Positions 1 to 10,107 are shown, numbered from the stretch's first letter. The stretch is 64,000 nucleotides of DNA from Candidatus Ruthenibacterium merdavium (GCA_019119935.1 DWWA01000054.1:1-64000); one strand, 5' to 3'. The notes: generated from the sequence alone by a model not told the origin. Made by a program: numbers and translations.

Positions 1-2
1 GT

Positions 3-101
3 GAAAAGAACTGGAAGAAATCAATCATTTCAGTAATAGTGTTCTTAGCAGTTATCCTCTTGCTATACTTTGGACTAATTTGCTTTATTACATCTATGTA
101 A
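3..101 (+). CDS. C-terminal end of a membrane protein (partial)
   Basis: The window opens inside this reading frame, so only 32 residues and the stop codon (TAA, 99-101) are visible. The piece starts with charged residues (EKNWKKS) followed by about 22 hydrophobic residues, which looks like a C-terminal transmembrane anchor. The family cannot be told from this fragment. It converges on the minus-strand DUF1700 gene and is separated from it by a very long hairpin. The other two plus frames close early or lack such a composition, which is why this frame was chosen, but the call is weak. Confidence 0.35.
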   Translation, partial: EKNWKKSIISVIVFLAVILLLYFGLICFITSM

Positions 102-117
102 CATATCGTTTATGAGT

Positions 118-201
118 AGCAAAGCCAGCCGAGCCAGTCAACGGTCAAGATGAACGGCGCCCGTTTCATTTTGACCGTTGACTGGCTCGACTGGCTTTGC
201 T
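118..201. terminator. Very long hairpin, probable bidirectional terminator
   Basis: Two arms of about 40 nt (starting AGCAAAGCCAGCCGAGCCAG at 118 and ending CTCGACTGGCTTTGCT at 201) are complementary except for a few positions, with a loop of only a few bases. It is followed by TTTT on the plus strand and sits between two convergent genes, the usual place for a shared terminator. The stem is much longer than an ordinary intrinsic terminator, so it may have arrived with the accessory segment. Confidence 0.7.
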
Positions 202-202
202 T

Positions 203-700
203 TTAGATTGATAAATACCGTTTTGCTTTGCTGACACCTTTGATATAATAGACCAGCAGTTTCCAGCACCCATGCCCGATAAGATACAAAACCACACCCA
301 TGACAATACTAAGGACAAAGACGATTGCTGGATTTTCAATCCCGGAAATACCGATGTAGCTGGCGTAGGGAATACCTAAATTCAGCAGCGCGTCAATCAG
401 TTTGACAGCACCCAGAATGGGAGTGGCTATTGCACAAACGATGAATACTGGGGCGCAAATTGCCAGCACTCTATTCCAACTAAAAGAGCTGCTCTTTGCA
501 ATCAAATCTCCCAGATAGGCTTTTGCCAATTCTTTGGGATTCCCCAGCCGTTCAATGATTTCTTCTGAAGTTTTCCCGTCACCCTGCAATTCGAGGATTT
601 CACTCTTGATTTCTTTCACAATGTCAACACGCTCAGATACCGGCAAGGGCTTCAGATATTTTTCAATCTTTTCAAGATAGTCATTCAAAATCTTTTCCAT
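203..700 (-). CDS. DUF1700/HAAS-domain membrane protein
   Basis: This 165-residue protein has an N-terminal helical region (about 1-64, with EKYLKPLP and GNPKELAKAY) typical of the HAAS/DUF1700 family, followed by two membrane segments near residues 76-98 and 125-147. Family members are usually encoded directly after a PadR regulator and are thought to act as membrane partners or anti-regulators of that module; the biochemical role is not known. The start was placed at ATG 698-700 because an AAAGGAGAG site lies just upstream, inside the end of the padR gene. The two genes are separated by 4 nt and almost certainly cotranscribed. Confidence 0.8.
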   Translation of the reverse strand: MEKILNDYLEKIEKYLKPLPVSERVDIVKEIKSEILELQGDGKTSEEIIERLGNPKELAKAYLGDLIAKSSSFSWNRVLAICAPVFIVCAIATPILGAVKLIDALLNLGIPYASYIGISGIENPAIVFVLSIVMGVVLYLIGHGCWKLLVYYIKGVSKAKRYLSI

Positions 701-704
701 GGTC

Positions 705-1037
705 TTACTCTCCTTTAATCTCATTGATTGCATTTAACAAATTATCCCATTCTTCAGACATAGCAGAAATATACTCAAGCCCTTTATCTGTAACGGAATA
801 ATACTTTCTCGGCGGCAAACCCTCGGCACTTTCCTGCCATGAGGACGAAACATAATCTTCTTTCATTAGCCGCCTGAGTAGCGGATAAATTGTATTCTCC
901 TTTGCGGCCAGAATAGGGTATTTTTCTAATGTGCTGATAATTTCATACCCATAGGACGGTCGTTGCTTTATCATTAGCAGAATACAAAATTCAAGTGTCC
1001 CACGCTTGATTTGGGATTTCCAATCATCAATATTCAT
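705..1037 (-). CDS. PadR-family transcriptional regulator
   Basis: A 110-residue PadR protein: the winged helix-turn-helix spans about residues 12-85 (GTLEFCILLMI, PSYGYEII, NTIYPLLRRL, PPRKYYSVT), with a short C-terminal dimerisation helix. PadR proteins repress genes for transporters or stress membrane proteins and often their own operon. It has a strong AGGAGG site 8 nt before ATG, a sigma-A promoter directly upstream, and is followed by the DUF1700 gene. The spacer of that promoter contains near-symmetrical GATATACTG/CAGTATATC-like sequence, a plausible autoregulatory site; this is inference. Confidence 0.88.
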   Translation of the reverse strand: MNIDDWKSQIKRGTLEFCILLMIKQRPSYGYEIISTLEKYPILAAKENTIYPLLRRLMKEDYVSSSWQESAEGLPPRKYYSVTDKGLEYISAMSEEWDNLLNAINEIKGE

Positions 1038-1054
1038 GTACTGTACCTCCTGTG

Positions 1055-1090
1055 ATTATATCGTACCACACAGTATATCTGTCGTCAAGG
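1055..1090 (-). promoter_or_regulatory. Promoter of the PadR-DUF1700 operon
   Basis: Read on the minus strand, TTGACG (-35) is followed after 17 nt by TACGAT/TATAAT-type sequence (-10) and then AGGAGG and the padR start. The overlapping ATATAC repeats between the boxes could be an operator. Confidence 0.5.
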
Positions 1091-1322
1091 GTATATCAGA
1101 AAAATTTAGAGCATAAGACATTTCGGAATAGTGGTTTGCTGACTATCATCTGTTGTGTGTTACTTTACGGCACATGAGCATTCTTATAAGGAGTCCTGCA
1201 AATAAAAGTCAAGCCCTAACATGAAAAAGTCTCGCAAATTTTGCGAGGCTGAAAATGGGTATAACAAACCAGACCGGAGAGAAAACATCTCGCCGACCAG
1301 TGGAAAGTTTAGTTGCTAAAGA
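1091..1322. other. Non-coding stretch upstream of padR
   Basis: No convincing gene is seen. It contains a short inverted repeat, CTCGCAAA/TTTGCGAG, around 1230-1248 and A+T-rich sequence. It separates the PadR operon from the junction with the truncated permease. Confidence 0.4.
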
Positions 1323-1430
1323 TTATGTTTGCGTGGCAGCTTCTGCATCAAAGGCCTCCAGGCATTCCTTGACACGGGCGTAGTAGATGCGCAGAAACTT
1401 GTTCTGTGCGGCGGTCATGTAGACAAGTAC
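1323..1430 (-). pseudogene. Tail of an unidentified minus-strand gene
   Basis: The last 30 or so codons before a TAA stop read as a soluble, charged protein end (MTAAQNKFLRIYYARVKECL and onward) with codon use of a real gene, while upstream of about 1430 the same frame turns into obvious antisense of the permease. This looks like the end of a gene broken at a rearrangement point. I do not recognise the family; proteins of integrative elements are a possibility. Confidence 0.35.
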
Positions 1431-2522
1431 GGAGCGGAAATTACCTCTTGGGCAGAAGTGACCAGCGCCACTCTGGGTGGCGATGGAACAAGATCGATTG
1501 AGCAGGACAACGGCGCGCTCGGCACAATCTATACTACTGAATACCGAGAAGTTGCATCGGGTGCCACCTTTTTTTCTGAATCCGCATGGAACACCCTTAC
1601 CGGCCAAAATATCAACCTAACTCCCGGAACCTGCGCCAATGTGCTGGATGACGAGGGCGGCAGCGACTATCTCTCCGGTGGTGATGTTACTTTAGTGACT
1701 AACATGGTGACCGGAAGAAGCCTATCCGTCACACCAGTGGAGCCTCTTCGCTTCACCATGCTGCTGGGCTGCTATGTATTGGACGATACGGACTATGCCT
1801 CTATTACTGCAGGACTTACCGACTTTTGGCAAGAAACTTGGGTGTTTTTCAATGTTGCAAATGTAGATGCCAGTTATCCCTTTGCCAAAGCCTTGTTCAA
1901 CGAGATTGTTGATTGCTCCGGCCCGGAAATTGAGGTGTTTGATGCTTGGGACCCAGTGCAAAGAGAGCTTCAAATCTCAGAAAAGGGAAGTTATGACTAC
2001 GATAGCCAAGAATATTTAGCAGAAAACAACCTTAGTGTCATCCGCTATGAGGACCGAGACAGCACTGAGTTCCGAAACTATTGGCTTTATATGCCCCAAT
2101 TTCGGGTATTGGATCAAAATGACTTTGCCACAACTATGGCAGTGTTCTTGATGCTTTTCATCTTCATTGCTCTCATCTGCTTTGCCGCTGTCATTGTGAT
2201 CTCTTTCACTCGGTGCATGACGATTGCTCTCACAAATGCAAAAGTATACGATGACCTTCGGCATTTGGGAGCGCCGAAATCTTATTTGTTCCGGTCCGTC
2301 AAAGGGCAGGTATCAAAGGTGTTTTTTGTGCCCGCGATTGTAGGAACAACGCTCATCTCCGCCTTTTACGCCATGATTATGTATTTTAACGACAATCGTT
2401 TTACTCCCGGCGAACTGACAGGAATGGCAACCTGCGTCATGGTAATTGTACTCATGTCGTTTGTGCTTTATGGTGTGTATCGTTTTACCCGAAAAAGTGT
2501 CTGCCGTAAGTTGGGTATTTGA
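1430..2522 (+). pseudogene. ABC transporter permease (FtsX/MacB-like), 5'-truncated
   Basis: The open frame runs from about 1329 but only from near 1430 does it resemble a permease. It shows an extracytoplasmic domain (about residues 40-270) and three C-terminal membrane segments (around 276-300, 328-350 and 368-385), the layout of the C-terminal half of an FtsX-type permease. Full-length members are 650-850 residues with an N-terminal membrane segment; none is present here, and no ABC ATPase gene is adjacent. No good ribosome-binding site precedes the first ATG. The likely explanation is a permease gene cut by insertion or deletion at 1430, fused to the end of an unrelated antisense gene. 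Confidence 0.6.
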
Positions 2523-2616
2523 CACCGTTCAATATTTAAACCTTTTGCAAAAAGAGCGCTGTATTTTGAGAAAATATATCGCTATTCAGCTAATTTCAGT
2601 TTTCTCATGATACGAC

Positions 2617-2663
2617 AAAAAAGCCCCCACACCTGAGATAATTCTCAGATGTAGGGGCTTTTT
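2617..2663. terminator. Intrinsic terminator shared by the permease remnant and rnpB
   Basis: AAAAAGCCCC and GGGGCTTTTT flank an inner CTGAGATAATTCTCAG stem. T-runs occur on both strands, so it can end rnpB transcripts on minus and permease transcripts on plus. Confidence 0.85.
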
Positions 2664-2686
2664 CCGCTTTGCAGCGTATCTGGTGT

Positions 2687-3030
2687 CCAAAACGACTAAA
2701 CCGTAAGCCGGGTTCTGTATTAAACGACGATCTATCTAGGCTGTATGTTGCCACACAGCTCAAGCCGCCTCCGAAAACGCGCAGGGGACGCATAGTTTTC
2801 ATATGGGCGTTGCTCCTGGTAGGGTTTACACAGCCGCACAAGTCTCCAAGTGCGCTGGTGCGCTCTTACCGCACCTTTCCACCGTTACCTGTAAAAAACA
2901 GGCAGTCTTATCTCTGTTGCACTATCCCTAGGGTCACCCCCGGCTGCCGTTAGCAGTTACCATTCCCTTATGGAGCCCGGACTTTCCTCAAGGCTTACGC
3001 CTCGCCGCCGTATGTTTTACTCATTTCGGA
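2687..3030 (-). ncRNA. rnpB: RNase P RNA, bacterial class A
   Basis: The catalytic RNA of RNase P, which matures the 5' ends of tRNAs. On the minus strand the conserved 5' block GAGGAAAGTCCGGGCTCC is present near 2985, the P10/P11 region GGTGGAAAGGTGCGGTAAGA with GAGCGCACC near 2870, and the 3' block ACAGAACCCGGCTTA near 2705. The length of about 340 nt is normal. It has its own sigma-A promoter and an intrinsic terminator. The exact ends are estimated from the promoter and from the usual distance past the 3' conserved block. Confidence 0.95.
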
Positions 3031-3036
3031 CAGTTC

Positions 3037-3066
3037 ATTATACCATAGTGGCGATGCATTTTGCAA
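3037..3066 (-). promoter_or_regulatory. rnpB promoter
   Basis: TTGCAA (3061-3066), an 18-nt spacer and a perfect TATAAT (3037-3042) on the minus strand place the transcript start near 3030, matching the expected RNase P RNA 5' end. Confidence 0.8.
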
Positions 3067-3122
3067 GTAGGGTTACCTTATCTTCACGCCCGAATATATA
3101 TCGTCTCGAAAAAATTTACAAT

Positions 3123-3160
3123 AAAAATGTGCAGCACCGCCTTTTTTACGGCACTGCACA
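3123..3160 (-). terminator. Terminator after radC
   Basis: On the minus strand TGTGCAGTGCCG pairs with CGGTGCTGCACA across a run of A, followed by TTTTTATT. Confidence 0.75.
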
Positions 3161-3184
3161 CCTCAACACATATCAAACAGCATG

Positions 3185-3877
3185 TCATAATGAATCCGAA
3201 ATAAAGGCATTGGGATAGTGACGGCGCATAGAACAATAATCATTGTCGGCAATAATCAGATGATCCGTCAGCCAAATATTGACCACATCTAGTGCTCTCG
3301 AAATAGCAATGGTTGTTCCAATGTCATCAGAAGAGGGAAGAGGAAGCCCCCTTGGATGGTTATGCGCAATCAAAACCGTACTTGCATGGGTGCGCACTGC
3401 TTCTTTCACAATTTGAGCAATAGATACCGGCGCAGCATTGACGATGCCCTCCGACAAAAAGATGCACCCCATGGGCCGTCGTTTATCATCCATCGGCACC
3501 ATGCAAAGGCACTCCGTCGTCTTTCCGAAAAACTTCGGCATTAAATATTCTGCCACCTTTTCTGGAGAGTCCAAAACAATGCGTTCATCGACACGGTTGT
3601 TCAAATAATACCCGCACATTTGGGGAATGAATTTCAGCACCACTGCCGTTGTTTTGCCTACGCCCGAAACCTGCTGAAGCTCTTCGATCGGTGCATCTAA
3701 CACAAGCGACAAACTTCCGAAGCGATCAATCAAGCGATGCGCAAGTCCGTTTGTATCCCCGCGCGCACGCGAAAGATAAAGCAAAAATTCCAGCGCCTCG
3801 TGCTCGGCAAAATGCGCCAAACCCTCATTAAAAAAACGCTCATACACTCTTTGACGATGGGCATCATGCTCTCCCAT
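3185..3877 (-). CDS. radC: RadC-family JAB/MPN-domain protein
   Basis: A 230-residue RadC-like protein. The N-terminal part (about 1-90) carries helix-hairpin-helix features (QVSGVGKTTA), and the C-terminal JAB domain has the metal-binding signature HNHPRG followed by SSDD around residue 172, preceded by a conserved Glu in the FLSEG strand. Despite the historical name, a direct DNA-repair role is doubtful; the fold is that of a metallohydrolase. The start at ATG 3875-3877 was preferred because the longer frame overlaps dapA and the family begins with short HxxHRxR-type helices. It sits 28 nt after dapA and likely belongs to the asd-dapA-radC transcript. Confidence 0.88.
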   Translation of the reverse strand: MGEHDAHRQRVYERFFNEGLAHFAEHEALEFLLYLSRARGDTNGLAHRLIDRFGSLSLVLDAPIEELQQVSGVGKTTAVVLKFIPQMCGYYLNNRVDERIVLDSPEKVAEYLMPKFFGKTTECLCMVPMDDKRRPMGCIFLSEGIVNAAPVSIAQIVKEAVRTHASTVLIAHNHPRGLPLPSSDDIGTTIAISRALDVVNIWLTDHLIIADNDYCSMRRHYPNAFISDSL

Positions 3878-3905
3878 GCAAAAGTCAACCTTTCTATTTG
3901 AAATT

Positions 3906-4799
3906 TTACGCAGAAAGCAAAGATAAACCTTGTAAAGCCTGTGCGACGCGCGCTTTCTCTTGTTCGGAAATCCCCGCCAGCGGAAGCCTGCACTCACCGG
4001 CCGGCAAATGCATCATATTCATAGCCGCTTTGACGGGCATCGGGTTCACATCGCAAAAAAGCGCTTGAATCAAAGGAACATACTGAAGCTGGAGATTCCG
4101 GCTTAACGCAAGATCTCCATCGAAAAATGCTTCGCACAATAAATGCACCTGATAGGGTACGATATTGGCCAGCACCGAAATCACACCCTTGGCCCCCAGC
4201 GAAAGCATGGGAAGTGTTTGCTCGTCGTTTCCGCAATAAAGTGTCAATGCGTCTTTGCATAGGCAAGCCGTTTCAGCGATATCTGAAAAGTTTCCAGAGG
4301 CCTCTTTTGCGCCGACAATAAACGGGTGTTCCGAAAGCTTTTGGTACGTTTCCGGACGAATCTTCATCCCGGTTCGCGTAGGAACATTGTACACAATGCA
4401 CGGCACTTGTGCGGCATCGGCAATCGAGAAAAAGTGCCGCACAAGCCCCAATGCATTTGTTTTATTGTAGTAGGGGGTCACGAGCAGCAGCCCGTCTGCG
4501 CCGAGCGACACTGCCTGCTTTGACATTTCCACTGCATGCGCAGTATCATTCGACCCCGTTCCCGCAAGGACAGGAATTCGCCCATTGACGGTATCAACCG
4601 CCGCTTCAATCACTTTCAGATGCTCTTTCACCGTCAGTGTAGACGCTTCTCCGGTTGTCCCGCACACGACAATGGCATCTGTATGCTGTTCGATTTGTCT
4701 TTCAATTAAAAATTTCAGCGCTGAAAAATCAACAGAACCATCCTGATGCATAGGTGTGACAAGTGCCACAGCCGACCCGGTGAACAAAACTGTTTTCAT
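3906..4799 (-). CDS. dapA: 4-hydroxy-tetrahydrodipicolinate synthase
   Basis: DapA condenses pyruvate with aspartate semialdehyde, the first committed step to lysine and diaminopimelate. The 297-residue length is typical. Visible signatures are GTTGE (about 47-51), the tyrosine motif YNVPTRTG (about 133-140) and the Schiff-base lysine in GAKEASG (about 163). It lies 154 nt downstream of asd, whose product is its substrate supplier, so the pair is functionally coherent; in spores the pathway also feeds dipicolinate. No separate promoter was evident in the gap. Confidence 0.97.
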   Translation of the reverse strand: MKTVLFTGSAVALVTPMHQDGSVDFSALKFLIERQIEQHTDAIVVCGTTGEASTLTVKEHLKVIEAAVDTVNGRIPVLAGTGSNDTAHAVEMSKQAVSLGADGLLLVTPYYNKTNALGLVRHFFSIADAAQVPCIVYNVPTRTGMKIRPETYQKLSEHPFIVGAKEASGNFSDIAETACLCKDALTLYCGNDEQTLPMLSLGAKGVISVLANIVPYQVHLLCEAFFDGDLALSRNLQLQYVPLIQALFCDVNPMPVKAAMNMMHLPAGECRLPLAGISEQEKARVAQALQGLSLLSA

Positions 4800-4953
4800 A
4801 CGGCAATCTCTCGCTTTCTTTCAAGAACACTGATCCATTTGAAAAGAATGAAATACCGGAATCTTTTTGCACTGCATCTTTTGGCAAGTTTTTCAGGCAA
4901 TCGGACACAACAAAACCGCTTTCGTTTTTCCGCAAAGACTAAAAATTCAGCGC

Positions 4954-6045
4954 TTACTGTGCGGTATCAAAATAGCCTTTTGCAGCCAGCAGTTCAGCGA
5001 GCAGTACCGCACCGCCTGCCGCGCCTCTCAAAGTATTGTGCGAAAGGCACACAAATTTGTAGTCATACTGCGTATCGGGACGCAAACGGCCAATGCATAC
5101 AGCCATGCCGTTTTCGGTGTTGCGGTCCAAACGAGTTTGCGGCCGGTTTTCCTCTTCAAAATAGTGGAGGAACTGCTTCGGCGCGCTGGGAAGAGAAAGG
5201 CGCTGTGCCTCTCCTTGAAACTCCTGCCAAATTTTTTTAATTTGCTCTTCCGTGGGACGGTTGCGGAATCTTGCAAATACAGCCGCCATGTGGCCGTCTG
5301 TGCAAGCAACGCGCAGGCACTGCGCGGTAAACCGAGGCGCCTTTGCCGGTACAATGACGCCGTTTTCAATATGTCCCCAAAGTTTTAAAGGCTCTTGCTC
5401 GCTTTTTTCTTCCTCTCCGCCGATGTAAGGAATGCAGTTATCTACCATTTCCGGCCATGTTTCAAACGTTTTTCCGGCACCGGAAATCGCTTGATACGTG
5501 CACACCAAACAATCCGTCAGCTCAAATTCCTTGTGCAAAGGATGCAGTGCCGGAACATAGCTTTGCAAAGAGCAGTTTGACTTTACAGCAATAAAACCGT
5601 GCTTTGTTCCGAGGCGTTTTCTCTGCGACGGAATAATGTCAATGTGGTCAGCGTTAATTTCGGGAACCACCATAGGCACATCGGGCGTTTGACGATGAGC
5701 GCTGTTATTGGAAACCACAGGGCACTCCGCTTTTGCATAGGCTTCTTCCAACGCCTGAATCTCGTGTTTCGGCATGTCTACCGCGCAAAAGACAAAATCC
5801 ACTTTTTCGGTAACGGCAGCAACATCCGAGGCATCCAGCACCACCATCCGCTTTGCAGCTTCGGGCATGGGGGTGGGCATTGCCCAGCGCTGACCCACAG
5901 CCTCTTCATAAGTTTTTCCTGCGGAACGCGAAGAAGCGGCCACGGCACAAAGCTCAAACCACGGGTGATTTTCAAGCAGAGATACAAACCGCTGCCCAAC
6001 CATTCCAGTAGCGCCCACGACGCCTGCTTTCCATTTTTTCATCAT
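4954..6045 (-). CDS. asd: Aspartate-semialdehyde dehydrogenase
   Basis: The enzyme reduces aspartyl phosphate to aspartate semialdehyde for lysine, methionine and threonine synthesis. The NADP-binding loop GATGMVG is at residues 11-17 and the catalytic cysteine is C158 in KSNCSLQ. The 363-residue length and lineups such as YQAISGAGK fit the fungal/archaeal-like ASADH subfamily seen in many Clostridia. Two adjacent ATG codons (6043-6045 and 6040-6042) follow an AAAGGAAG site; the first has 5-nt spacing and the second 8-nt, so the second is equally possible. A strong sigma-A promoter lies 110 nt upstream. Confidence 0.95.
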   Translation of the reverse strand: MMKKWKAGVVGATGMVGQRFVSLLENHPWFELCAVAASSRSAGKTYEEAVGQRWAMPTPMPEAAKRMVVLDASDVAAVTEKVDFVFCAVDMPKHEIQALEEAYAKAECPVVSNNSAHRQTPDVPMVVPEINADHIDIIPSQRKRLGTKHGFIAVKSNCSLQSYVPALHPLHKEFELTDCLVCTYQAISGAGKTFETWPEMVDNCIPYIGGEEEKSEQEPLKLWGHIENGVIVPAKAPRFTAQCLRVACTDGHMAAVFARFRNRPTEEQIKKIWQEFQGEAQRLSLPSAPKQFLHYFEEENRPQTRLDRNTENGMAVCIGRLRPDTQYDYKFVCLSHNTLRGAAGGAVLLAELLAAKGYFDTAQ

Positions 6046-6131
6046 TCGTACTTCCTTTCCTACCCTCATTTGTATCCTATGGTTATTTTTCTTTTTTGTG
6101 ACAAAAATCAAAAAATAAAAGAAAAACCGGC

Positions 6132-6160
6132 TTGAAAACCGGGCAAGGATACAATATAAT
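6132..6160 (+). promoter_or_regulatory. queA promoter
   Basis: TTGAAA (6132-6137), 17 nt, perfect TATAAT (6155-6160). Its initiation region interlocks with the -10 box of the divergent asd promoter. Confidence 0.75.
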
Positions 6161-6163
6161 TAC

Positions 6164-6192
6164 ATATTAGCATCCTATGTATTTATTGTCAA
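6164..6192 (-). promoter_or_regulatory. asd promoter
   Basis: On the minus strand TTGACA (6187-6192), 17 nt, TAATAT (6164-6169). The leader before asd is about 110 nt and contains a small CCGG-TTTTCAAG-CCGG hairpin followed by T-rich sequence, possibly a weak attenuator. It overlaps the divergent queA promoter. Confidence 0.75.
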
Positions 6193-6210
6193 CGGAGAGA
6201 AGTTTTTGTC

Positions 6211-8389
<2,179 letters not shown>

Positions 8390-8439
8390 AAGCAAGGTTA
8401 AAAAATCAGCCGAAAAACATGTCTTTATAGCGCTTTCCT

Positions 8440-8468
8440 CTTGCAAGTTTGCACAAAATTTGATATCA
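8440..8468 (+). promoter_or_regulatory. yajC promoter
   Basis: TTGCAA (8440-8445), 17 nt, TATCAT (8463-8468). The leader then contains a GGGCAGT/ACTGCCC hairpin (8489-8520) that ends just before the AGGAGG site of yajC. Confidence 0.6.
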
Positions 8469-8540
8469 TGAAAGAGCGTTTTAAAATGAGGGCAGTAAGG
8501 AAATCCTTTTTTCAACTGCCCCAAAACAGGAGGCAATAGA

Positions 8541-8870
8541 ATGGACACAAACAGCACACTGGGTTTAGTTACCTCGATCATCCCTTTAGTTTTGATGGTG
8601 GTCGTATTGTATTTTCTGATGATTCGCCCTCAGAACAAGAAAGAGAAAAAAGCTCAGGAAATGCGCAATTCAATCGAAGTGGGCGACGGCATCACAACGA
8701 TTGGCGGCTTGGTTGGCCGTGTAGCCAGCATTAAAGAGGATACTTTTGTTTTGGAAACCGGCTCTGACCGCGTGAAAGTCCGCATGAAGCGCTGGGCAAT
8801 CCAAAGCGTTGAGAAGCTGAACATGGACGGCACCGCTCCTGCCGACAGCAAAAAAGACTCTAAAAAATAA
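8541..8870 (+). CDS. yajC: Preprotein translocase subunit YajC
   Basis: YajC is a small accessory subunit of the Sec translocon. The 109-residue protein has one N-terminal membrane segment (about 9-30, ending LYFLMIRPQ, the family hallmark), then a soluble region with VGDGITTIGGLVGRV and a lysine-rich tail. It follows queA-tgt as in many bacteria but has its own promoter here. AGGAGGCAATAG precedes the ATG. It is followed immediately by a hairpin that overlaps the start of the next gene. Confidence 0.95.
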   Translation: MDTNSTLGLVTSIIPLVLMVVVLYFLMIRPQNKKEKKAQEMRNSIEVGDGITTIGGLVGRVASIKEDTFVLETGSDRVKVRMKRWAIQSVEKLNMDGTAPADSKKDSKK

Positions 8871-8880
8871 AGACATAATA

Positions 8881-8925
8881 AAAACACCCTCTGCGTATAG
8901 TTTACTATCACGCAGGGGGTGTTTT
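8881..8925 (+). terminator. Strong hairpin after yajC that buries the next ribosome-binding site
   Basis: AAAACACCCTCTGCGT (8881-8896) pairs with ACGCAGGGGGTGTTTT (8910-8925), and the loop itself contains ATAGT-TT-ACTAT. It ends in TTTT three bases before the ATG of the next gene, whose only purine-rich site (GGGGGTG) lies in the 3' arm. It can act as a yajC terminator, a translational block, or both. Confidence 0.75.
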
Positions 8926-8927
8926 CT

Positions 8928-9347
8928 ATGAAACAAAGGACAATGCTTCAGAAAAAACAGGGAACAGGGTTTGTGCTTCATGCATTCATCAGCACAGCGG
9001 TGTTTTGTGCGCTGCTGTGCGGCATGATGGCGGCATTCTCTGTATTTTTGTGCAATGCCGATTTTCCGATGAAGCTCGTTTCTCCGCTTGCTACCACAGC
9101 GGCGGGCGTATGCTTGTTAGCGGCAAGCTTTTTATTCGGTTTTTTGGAAAAGCAAAAAGGGCTTCTTTTGGGAATTCTGTTTGCGACGGTATGCAATCTC
9201 ATCTTACTGGGAATCTCTTTTTTCAGCAACGGCATGACTTTAAACGTAGTGATGCTTTATAAAGCTGCGGCAGTGCTTTGCTTCGGCGCCGTTGGCGGCT
9301 ACCTTGGTATGCTGGCCGCTGAGCATGCATCGAAGCTGAAAAGCTGA
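8928..9347 (+). CDS. TIGR04086-type membrane protein
   Basis: A 139-residue protein with four predicted membrane segments (about 18-42, 52-74, 80-99 and 105-130) and a conserved glycine-rich last segment (GAVGGYLGML). Clostridia often encode such a small four-helix protein after yajC (TIGR04086 family); its function is not known. The ATG at 8928 was chosen because the family begins with a short basic N-terminus; an in-frame GTG at 8919 lies inside the hairpin. Expression from the yajC transcript would need the preceding hairpin to open, which is unusual. Confidence 0.7.
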   Translation: MKQRTMLQKKQGTGFVLHAFISTAVFCALLCGMMAAFSVFLCNADFPMKLVSPLATTAAGVCLLAASFLFGFLEKQKGLLLGILFATVCNLILLGISFFSNGMTLNVVMLYKAAAVLCFGAVGGYLGMLAAEHASKLKS

Positions 9348-9462
9348 CTTTATTTTTTAAAAACGCTTTGGTTGTCTGCTGGGGGCATAAAAGCAAGGAT
9401 GTCAGAAAGTCAGCACAACAAATTTTACTGCAATGCCTAAAAACAAAGAAAGAAGGGAAAAC

Positions 9463-10107
9463 ATGAGAGTGAAAAAACCGCTTTTTCGTACATTTCATCG
9501 TCCAAAACTTCATATCGAGCGAGAAACACCGATTTCATTTACAGAAGGGGGAGGCTGGCAAGCTATCTTCCTTCTGTCGGGAATGATTACCGGCGGACTG
9601 CTCTTTACCAAAGCGGCACAAATTCCCAATACTTATCTTTCCGTATTTTTAAATCAATATTTTCTAAAATGCCAAAGCGGAGAATTGTGGATGGCTTTTT
9701 CCGAAAAGCTGGTTTCCGTTTTATTCGTACAAGCGGTGATCCTGCTTTTAGGCACAAGCGCATTGGGCACACCGTTGATTCTAAGCGTTCTTTTGGCAAA
9801 AGGAATTGCCGCAGGCAGTGTGTTTGCGCTTTTGTATGAGCAATCCGGGATGAAAGGGCTATTTTTGCACGCCATTGTATTTTTAATTCCGTCTTTTTTA
9901 GAAGTGATTGTGACGTTTTTCTTTTCACGTCAGGCTTGTTTGTGCAGTCAAACGCTGTTTCGCGTGGCCATTTTAGGACAAACGTATCATTTGGTACAAA
10001 ACAGCCGAAATTTATTTCGATCCTTTTTTCGGACAACCGGTGTATTGATTGCCGCAGCTTGTCTGCAAACGCTTTCAGCCTTCGTCTTTTTGCCCGTTTT
10101 TCTTTGA
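9463..10107 (+). CDS. spoIIM: SpoIIM-like (stage II sporulation protein M) membrane protein
   Basis: A 214-residue protein with an N-terminal basic tail and about five membrane segments (starting FLLSGMITGGLLF, then VQAVILLLG, LSVLLAKGIAAGS, LHAIVFLIP and a final hydrophobic stretch). The middle GIAAGSVFALL-type glycine pattern and overall layout fit the SpoIIM/DUF95 family, part of the engulfment peptidoglycan-degrading complex of endospore formers. Its position next to a Xer recombinase gene matches the spoIIM/xerD neighbourhood of Bacilli and Clostridia. The start follows AAGGGA. The coding end overlaps the convergent recombinase gene by 33 nt. Sequence similarity is judged by eye, hence moderate confidence. 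Confidence 0.65.
   Translation: MRVKKPLFRTFHRPKLHIERETPISFTEGGGWQAIFLLSGMITGGLLFTKAAQIPNTYLSVFLNQYFLKCQSGELWMAFSEKLVSVLFVQAVILLLGTSALGTPLILSVLLAKGIAAGSVFALLYEQSGMKGLFLHAIVFLIPSFLEVIVTFFFSRQACLCSQTLFRVAILGQTYHLVQNSRNLFRSFFRTTGVLIAAACLQTLSAFVFLPVFL

Noticed and set aside
6046..6160. Lysine riboswitch in the asd leader
   Set aside because: The leader is only about 110 nt and lacks the size and conserved core of an L box.
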